Assembly (NCBI GenBank): GCA_903832075.1
Contig: CAILAF010000488.1
Coordinates: 1 to 10,987 of the forward strand
From: an uncultured Chitinophagaceae bacterium
GTDB lineage: Bacteria > Bacteroidota > Bacteroidia > Chitinophagales > Chitinophagaceae
Length of the DNA stretch: 10,987 bases
Direction of reading: 5' to 3'
Part shown: positions 5,820-10,987 of the stretch, in pieces
Layout of the letters: every line of letters starts with the position of its first letter
Numbering within the stretch: position 1 is the first letter of the stretch
Program-made: the position numbers and the translations under genes
The notes under the pieces: generated by a model
Told to the model about the DNA's origin: nothing
Seen by the model: only the letters and a program-made list of their open reading frames with translations
Databases searched by the model: none

Positions 5820-6924
5820 ATTATTGTTTTGCACTGATAGTCCTGGATTTGGAGGGGCTGAAAAAAGTTTATTTAGGGTAATTACTTTTCTTAAACACGA
5901 TTATGAAATTGAATTAGTCATAAATAAAGCAGCGTCAAAAGAGCTATTCGAATTTATAAAAACAAATAACCTGCCTTTTCAATTTCTCAAAACCGGTAAT
6001 GGATGGGCTGATTTCCTTAGTAGCTTTTTTGCAGCTTGTAAATTATTATTAAATAAAAGCAATTATCGATTTGTAATTTGGTGTCATCATTTAGATACCT
6101 ATCGTTGGCTACAATTTGCATTAGCTGTTTTTAGAAAAAAATTTTTTGTAATTGAAAGATTGATTCCTTCAAAACTTTTCGATCTAAACAACAGCAAACT
6201 AACCATTCCATTAAAAAAATTTGTGTGTTCAAGATCTTTAGGCAATATTTTATGTGCATATTCGCAAGTAGAGAATTATCGAAATTTCTTCGATGCAAAT
6301 AACATAACAGTAATTCCAAATTCAAGAAATATAAATCAAATACGGAAAGTGGTTGCCAATTATAAACAAACATTTCAGCCTACTGTAGCATTAAAAGGTA
6401 TTTGTATAACCAGTATTGGCAGGCTTGCAGAACAAAAAGATCCATTAACAATAATAAATGCAGTACATGCATTAAAACATAAATATTCTGTTTCATTGGT
6501 TTTAGTGGGGGATGGCGAATTAATGCCCGTTTTACAGCAACAAATTAAAAAGCTTAAAATGGATAATGTTTTTTTAATTGGGCATGATGAAAAACCTTTG
6601 CGCTGGTTGGCATATACCGATATTTTTATTCTAAATAGTTTATACGAAGGTTTGCCCGGTGCCTTAATAGAAGCTATGGCGGCTGGAGTGCCTTGTATTG
6701 CAACTGATATACCCGGTAACAGAGAATTAGTTATTGATAAAGAAACAGGATTATTAATATCCATTAATAATGCACAAGCGCTTGCTGATTCTATTTCTTA
6801 TTTAATTGAACATCCTGTAGAAAGAAAGTTGTATGCTCAAAGAGCATATGAACATGTATTGAATAATTATGATTTGGCAATCGAAAAAGAAAAATGGCTA
6901 CAATTATTTAATAAAAACAAATGA
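5800..6924 (+). CDS. GT4-family glycosyltransferase
   Basis: This 374-residue retaining glycosyltransferase with a GT-B fold would add one sugar to the lipid-linked repeat unit on the cytoplasmic face. The N-terminal domain opens with LLFCTDSPGFGGAEKSL (residues 8-24), the glycine-rich acceptor-side loop typical of GT4. The C-terminal domain begins near SIGRLAEQKDP (205-215), continues with LVGDGE (235-240), and carries the nucleotide-sugar E-x7-E motif EGLPGALIE (Glu283 and Glu291). No ATG is available before the conserved N-terminus, so initiation is probably at TTG 5800 or the adjacent TTG 5803. Either overlaps the end of the upstream methyltransferase gene by up to 20 nt. Donor and acceptor cannot be told from sequence. 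Confidence 0.92.
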   Translation: MLQEKNKLLFCTDSPGFGGAEKSLFRVITFLKHDYEIELVINKAASKELFEFIKTNNLPFQFLKTGNGWADFLSSFFAACKLLLNKSNYRFVIWCHHLDTYRWLQFALAVFRKKFFVIERLIPSKLFDLNNSKLTIPLKKFVCSRSLGNILCAYSQVENYRNFFDANNITVIPNSRNINQIRKVVANYKQTFQPTVALKGICITSIGRLAEQKDPLTIINAVHALKHKYSVSLVLVGDGELMPVLQQQIKKLKMDNVFLIGHDEKPLRWLAYTDIFILNSLYEGLPGALIEAMAAGVPCIATDIPGNRELVIDKETGLLISINNAQALADSISYLIEHPVERKLYAQRAYEHVLNNYDLAIEKEKWLQLFNKNK

Positions 6925-8081
6925 AAGTATCAGTAGCGGTAAGACAAAAATTTCATGGTTTTCATTTAGCACATCAATTAAACCGATTAGGAGTTTTACA
7001 AAATCTCTATACTTCATACTTTGGTAAACTTTTTGGAAAAGACAATTCTGCAGGTTTCAATATTCCAAAAGATAAAATTAAAACCAACCTTATCAGTGCA
7101 TTTATTACTTATGGTTTAAAAAACAAATTTGCCTATGAAGCAGATTTGTTTTTTGGTAATTGGGTGGCATCGAAAATGGGCGAAGAAGATATTATTATTA
7201 CCTGGGGCATACAGGCTTTACCTATTATTAAGCGTGCAAAACAATTGGGAATTAAAGTGATTTTGGAAAGAGGAAGTGCACATGCAACTGAACAATATGA
7301 AATTCTGAAATATGAATTTGACAAGTATAATGTCAATATTGCAACACTTGACAGAAGTTTCTCTCCACGAAGGATGGAAAGAGAATTATTAGAATATGAA
7401 TTAGCTGACATTATTAGTATCCCCTCAAAATATGTTGAAAGAAGTTTTATAAAACATGCTTTTGATTCAAAAAAACTTTTTATAAATAACTATGGTGTAG
7501 ATCTCTCTCAGTTTACTTTTTTACCAATTGAGCATAAGCCCTTCAGGATAATATATGCTGGTAACTTAACGCTGCAAAAAGGAGTTCATTATCTATTAGA
7601 AGCATTTTCCGAACTTGATCTGCCAGATACAGAACTTTGGTTAATAGGTAAAGTTCATGACGAAATAATTCCATTTTTAAAAAAGTATACGAAAAATGTT
7701 ATTCATGTACCAGCAGTACCTCAAGTAAAATTGAATGAATATTATAATCAATGCGATGTGTTTTGTATTAATTCAATCCAAGAAGGATTAGCATTGGTCC
7801 AGCCACAGGCAATGGCTTGTGGATTACCACTTATTTGTACTACTAATACTGGAGGGGATGACCTAATTACTGATGGCATTGAAGGTTTTATAATTCCAAT
7901 TAGAAATGTGAAAACTTTACAAGAGAAGATTTATTTTTTTTATTACAATCGGGTTGTTATTAAAACTATGGGAGCAAAAGCCCTTAAAAAAATATCCAAT
8001 GGACTTACTTGGAATGATTATGGAAATCGGTATTTGAGTTTTCTGAACTCATCGAATATTTTGAATAGAGATCAATCTTAA
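6921..8081 (+). CDS. GT4-family glycosyltransferase (second)
   Basis: This 386-residue GT-B enzyme overlaps the preceding glycosyltransferase by 4 nt (ATGA), so the two are likely translationally coupled and act in the same repeat unit. The N-terminus (VRQKFHGFHLAHQLNRLGVL, residues 7-26) matches a GT4 subgroup whose early loop is xFHxxxLAxQL instead of GGAE. The donor domain has YAGNLTLQKGVHYL (212-225) and ends in EGLALVQPQAMACGLP (288-303), where the second residue of the E-x7-E pair is Gln296 rather than Glu. Gln at this place occurs in some GT4 members as far as I recall, so activity is not excluded. LERGSAH (115-121) is a further conserved-looking patch. Sugar specificity is unknown. 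Confidence 0.9.
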   Translation: MKVSVAVRQKFHGFHLAHQLNRLGVLQNLYTSYFGKLFGKDNSAGFNIPKDKIKTNLISAFITYGLKNKFAYEADLFFGNWVASKMGEEDIIITWGIQALPIIKRAKQLGIKVILERGSAHATEQYEILKYEFDKYNVNIATLDRSFSPRRMERELLEYELADIISIPSKYVERSFIKHAFDSKKLFINNYGVDLSQFTFLPIEHKPFRIIYAGNLTLQKGVHYLLEAFSELDLPDTELWLIGKVHDEIIPFLKKYTKNVIHVPAVPQVKLNEYYNQCDVFCINSIQEGLALVQPQAMACGLPLICTTNTGGDDLITDGIEGFIIPIRNVKTLQEKIYFFYYNRVVIKTMGAKALKKISNGLTWNDYGNRYLSFLNSSNILNRDQS

Positions 8082-8112
8082 AAAATTATTTAAGTACAAG
8101 GCTACAAATAAA

Positions 8113-9251
8113 ATGAAATTCAAATTTTTAGATGGCCTTAGGGGCATTGCAGCTGTATATGTAATGATTGGGCATGCTCGATGGCTGCTTTGGGAGGGGT
8201 TTCAGGATGGATTTAAAAATCATCCTAATAATTATTCGATGATTGATAAATCATTGATGTATTTTTTTCAGTATTTAAATTCGGCCATGAGGCTGTTTTA
8301 TTTTTCTTTGTTCTATCTGGATTTGTTATTCATATTGGCTTTGCTAAGAAATTTGTAGTAGATTCTGATACAAAACTTAATATTCTAGATTTTTTTACAA
8401 AAAGAATTAAAAGAATATATCCTCCATTTCTTTTGGCACTTACAGTAACAGCGATTCTTGATATGATTGGTAAATCATATAATTTTTCTATCTACAATGC
8501 TAATACGCCATACCAGTTAATAAACGCCAATATTGGCAATAGGTCACATGATTTGTTCACTTTAATAGGGAATCTACTATTTCTTTATAATGAATATTTC
8601 CAAATTTTTGGAACAAACGGACCAACCTGGTCATTGAAATTAGAATGGTGGTTCTGTTTATTGTATCCATTTTTTTTAATGTTGTCACGAAAGAATATTT
8701 ATTATTCAACTTTTTTAATTATACTATTTTTTGCAGTTAGTTTTTTTCCAACTTTTTGGCCGGAAACACTTCTTCGAAATGTGTTTTCAAGTATGATTTG
8801 CTGGTGGTTAGGAGTTTTGATTGCTGAAATCAGTGCCGGCAGATTGAGGATTCCTTTGCTTAATTTCTCTGTTATTTCTATTTGTGGATTTATAATGATG
8901 TTTTTTATTAGACAAAATGCTGTATTCTATGATTTACAAATAGCATTTTTATTTTCAGCCATTCTTTCTTTTTTATTATGTTACAGCCAAAAGGGTATTA
9001 ATTTTAGTTTTTTAGCCTTTTTAAAACCTATCGGCGATTTCTCATATAGTTTGTACATTATACATTTCCCAATACTTGTATTTTTATCAGGATTAATAAT
9101 GAAACTTAATCAAAATAAATTACCCCAACATTCTTATTTTATAATTGGAGGTATTTTTATTTGTCTTACCATAAGTTACTTAGCACATTTCTTGGTTGAA
9201 ATCCCCTTTACTGGATCTAAAAAAATTGCTGGTAACAAATTTTTAATTTGA
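8113..9251 (+). pseudogene. Acyltransferase-3 family membrane O-acyltransferase, broken by a -1 frameshift at a T7 run
   Basis: Acyltransferase-3 (OafA/YrhL-like) proteins add acetyl or similar groups to surface glycans through about ten membrane helices. The first frame, from ATG 8113, gives LDGLRGIAAVYVMIGH with the family's Arg10 and His21, then runs out of frame and stops at 8356-8358. The rest is in the -1 frame, open from 8247, and reads FGHEAVLFFFVLSGF, TKRIKRIYPPFLLAL and GPTWSLKLEWWF, ending at 9251. Re-reading one base in the T run at 8262-8268 joins them seamlessly (LMYFF-SVFKFGHEAV) into about 379 residues, the normal family length. No other lesion is seen. The cause may be a homopolymer sequencing error, a real phase-OFF allele or ribosomal frameshifting. 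The role would be O-acetylation of the locus polysaccharide. Confidence 0.88.
8262..8268 (+). other. T7 homopolymer, phased as T TTT TTT slippery heptamer, at the acyltransferase frame break
   Basis: In the upstream frame the codons are TAT TTT TTT CAG, so the heptamer T TTT TTT is in the exact X-XXY-YYZ phase needed for -1 tandem slippage. One extra T (T8) would also restore a single continuous frame. Confidence 0.75.
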
Positions 9252-9280
9252 ATATTTCAAAAAAGACTTGTAGATAGTAT

Positions 9281-10468
9281 ATGAATAAAAAAGTTGTAAT
9301 TTTTGCAACATATACATTATGGGATCCACCTATACAAAATGCAGTTAATTCTCTTTTAAAAGATTCGTGGGAAGTAATAGTAATTCACTATTACTTAGAA
9401 ATCCCCATATTTTTTAATAATAGAAATTTTAGAATAATTTTTATTAATGATTTTCGAAAACTTGTGTTTCCTGCCTTTTTTAAAGCCTTGTTGGCTTGGT
9501 TCTATTATTGGCTTAAAGTAAGATGGATACTTGCACTTGAAAAACCGGATTTAATTATTGCAGAAATGCATCGCCCATTATCTGCTATTCCCAAACCCTT
9601 ATTATCAAAAACTATTTGTTTTATTCCTGATATCCCTAATATAAAATGCTCAGGCAAACTTGATAGAATGATTATAAGATACGGATGGAGGGTAATGCAT
9701 AAATGTTTTGTAGTATGGAGTAGTGATTCATATAAAGCTGAATTAACTAAAAAATTTGCACAGCTCAATTACTTACCTATTATATGCCATAATTGCCCAT
9801 CTCAAGATTATTTAGAAAATTTTGATAAAAATGAATCCCGCTCTTGGTTACTTAATCTGTTAAAAAGAAATGGATTGGTTGTAACAGATAAATCTATGAT
9901 TTTACTTAGAGCAGGGGCTGTTGGCGAATATGGAGGAATTGAAGAAACAATATTGGCAATGAAAAGTTTGCCGTCAGAGTTTGTATTTCTGTTAATGGGC
10001 AGACCTGAAGAGGATTATAAATCACATTTAGTAGATTTTATTAAAGAAAATGAAATGCACCATCGGACCTATTTGTTTAACAGGCCTGATGATAATGAAT
10101 GGAGAAAAATTCTTTTAGCAGCAGATATAGGACACCTTATTCATATTAGACCTGATGACAATCCCGCAGTTGCTGCTGTTTATGATTTAAACAGTTCTTT
10201 ATCTAACAATCGCTTATTCCAATACATGGCAGCAGGGTTGCCAATTATCAGTTATATTGATCCGAGGATGGATGTTATATATAATGAGGTGGACTGTTTT
10301 AGTATTGTAGATACAGCAAACCTTACAACAAATTTAATAAGAACTTGCAATGAATTGCTGAACAATAAAGACAAAAGATTGGCTATGGGCACAAATGCAA
10401 ATTCAGCATTTAATGAAAAATATAATTGGGAAAAACAATTTAAAAAAATTGCAGAAAGATTGAGCTAA
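9281..10468 (+). CDS. Divergent GT-B glycosyltransferase (GT4-like)
   Basis: This 395-residue protein has no GGAE loop and only a weak overall GT4 pattern, but the donor half is recognisable. LLRAGAVGEYGGIEETILAM (residues 208-227) matches the start of a GT4 donor domain. FLLMGRPEEDY (236-246) is the following strand and loop. SNNRLFQYMAAGLPIISY (308-325) corresponds to the family's P-N-K-hydrophobic-F-E-Y-M-A-A-G-hydrophobic-P motif. The N-terminal half includes an aromatic, hydrophobic helix (about 63-84) that may lie on the membrane. It starts at ATG 9281, 29 nt after the acyltransferase stop, in the same direction. It probably adds another sugar of the repeat unit. Donor and linkage are not predictable. 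Confidence 0.82.
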   Translation: MNKKVVIFATYTLWDPPIQNAVNSLLKDSWEVIVIHYYLEIPIFFNNRNFRIIFINDFRKLVFPAFFKALLAWFYYWLKVRWILALEKPDLIIAEMHRPLSAIPKPLLSKTICFIPDIPNIKCSGKLDRMIIRYGWRVMHKCFVVWSSDSYKAELTKKFAQLNYLPIICHNCPSQDYLENFDKNESRSWLLNLLKRNGLVVTDKSMILLRAGAVGEYGGIEETILAMKSLPSEFVFLLMGRPEEDYKSHLVDFIKENEMHHRTYLFNRPDDNEWRKILLAADIGHLIHIRPDDNPAVAAVYDLNSSLSNNRLFQYMAAGLPIISYIDPRMDVIYNEVDCFSIVDTANLTTNLIRTCNELLNNKDKRLAMGTNANSAFNEKYNWEKQFKKIAERLS

Positions 10469-10479
10469 TTTTAAATAAA

Positions 10480-10506
10480 AAATATTTTTCAATTCAAAAA
10501 ATATTT
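10480..10506 (+). other. AT-only inverted repeat between glycosyltransferase and glf
   Basis: AAATATTTTT (10480-10489) is perfectly complementary to AAAAATATTT (10497-10506) across a 7-nt loop. The stem has no G-C pairs and no following U-tract, so it would be a weak hairpin and not a typical terminator. Chance is plausible in such AT-rich DNA. Confidence 0.35.
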
Positions 10507-10525
10507 AGAAATATGAATTCAGTTT

Positions 10526-10987
10526 ATGAGTAGGTATTTAATTGTTGGAGCGGGTTTTTCAGGTGCGGTGTTAGCAAGACAGCTTGTTGAACATTTATCA
10601 GATTGTGAAATTGATATAATTGATTCTCGAGATCATATTGCCGGTAATTGTCATACTGAAAGAGATTTAAAAACGGGCATCATGCTTCATAAATATGGGG
10701 CACATATTTTTCATACTAACCGAAAAGATGTTTGGGATTATGTAAATCAGTATGCAGTATTTGGCAATTATAAGCACAAGGTTATAGCAAATACAAACAG
10801 AGGGATTTTTTCATTGCCGATAAATTTGTTAACTATAAATCAGTTATTTCATAATAAAATGTCACCTGAAGAGGCTAAAGTTTTTGTTAGAAATTTGGCA
10901 GATGAAACTATACAAGAGCCTCGAAATTTCGAAGAACAGGCATTGAAATTTGTAGGCAAAGAAATTTACGAAACTTTTTTTTACGGG
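10526..10987 (+). CDS. glf: UDP-galactopyranose mutase, N-terminal part (3' end outside window)
   Basis: Glf is an FAD enzyme that converts UDP-galactopyranose to UDP-galactofuranose, the donor for galactofuranose residues in surface glycans. The 154 visible codons show the FAD-binding Rossmann motif VGAGFSGAVLARQL (residues 7-20), the conserved HIAGNCHTE stretch that follows the first acidic strand end, KYGAHIFHT, and FSLPINLLTINQLF. The window ends in EIYETFFYG, just before the expected YTxKQWG motif. Full length should be about 370-390 residues. ATG 10526 is chosen because it gives the usual MxxYLIVGAG start; an earlier ATG at 10513 is in another frame and stops after six codons. It is in the same direction as the rest of the operon, 57 nt after the previous stop, and predicts galactofuranose in the polymer. 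Confidence 0.96.
   Translation, partial: MSRYLIVGAGFSGAVLARQLVEHLSDCEIDIIDSRDHIAGNCHTERDLKTGIMLHKYGAHIFHTNRKDVWDYVNQYAVFGNYKHKVIANTNRGIFSLPINLLTINQLFHNKMSPEEAKVFVRNLADETIQEPRNFEEQALKFVGKEIYETFFYG

Noticed and set aside
6375..6764. Minus-strand 129-codon frame inside the first glycosyltransferase
   Set aside because: It lies antisense to the conserved GT4 donor domain and has no recognisable motif.
8433..9251. Separate acyltransferase gene starting at an internal codon
   Set aside because: Its frame is open further left (from 8247) and encodes the conserved FGHEAV/FFFVLSGF segment, so this is the continuation of the gene starting at 8113.
10480..10506. Intrinsic terminator before glf
   Set aside because: The hairpin stem is A-T only with no U-tract after it, and glf continues in the same direction with pathway logic, so an operon break is not supported.

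Overview
The window looks like part of a surface-polysaccharide (capsule or exopolysaccharide) biosynthesis locus from a Bacteroidetes-type bacterium. The reasons are low G+C, starts without clear Shine-Dalgarno sequences, a BY-kinase with a tyrosine-rich tail, and intergenic repeats of a kind I associate with that phylum. The species cannot be named from the sequence.

Layout. Positions 1-783 hold the C-terminal part of a Wzc-like chain-length regulator/tyrosine autokinase whose start lies upstream. Positions 784-1807 are a break in the cluster. They contain an inverted-repeat element, a YoeB-type toxin-antitoxin pair (964-1451) and a repeat-rich spacer (1452-1807) with a 35-nt direct repeat and a GC-rich 16-bp palindrome. 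From about 1808 to the right edge there is one tightly packed, all-plus-strand gene series: Wzx-type flippase, SAM methyltransferase, UDP-glucuronate-4-epimerase-like enzyme, second SAM methyltransferase, two GT4-type glycosyltransferases, a frameshifted acyltransferase-3 gene, a third GT-B-type glycosyltransferase, and the 5' part of glf (UDP-galactopyranose mutase, cut by the right edge). Several neighbours overlap by 4-23 nt, which suggests translational coupling and one operon.

How they fit together. The epimerase and Glf would supply special sugar nucleotides (probably UDP-galacturonate and UDP-galactofuranose). The glycosyltransferases would build a lipid-linked repeat unit, the acyltransferase and methyltransferases would decorate it, Wzx would flip it, and the Wzc-like kinase would control polymer length and export. 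No Wzy polymerase or initiating sugar-phosphate transferase is visible, so both are expected outside the window.

Most notable points. A T7 run at 8262-8268 sits exactly where the acyltransferase reading frame breaks. It forms a correctly phased T TTT TTT slippery heptamer, so a sequencing error, ON/OFF phase variation and -1 frameshifting are all possible. The kinase tail is encoded by near-tandem hexanucleotides and could vary in tyrosine number. A toxin-antitoxin pair lies between the kinase and the flippase. I see no clearly novel multi-gene system; most of the window is a recognisable polysaccharide locus.
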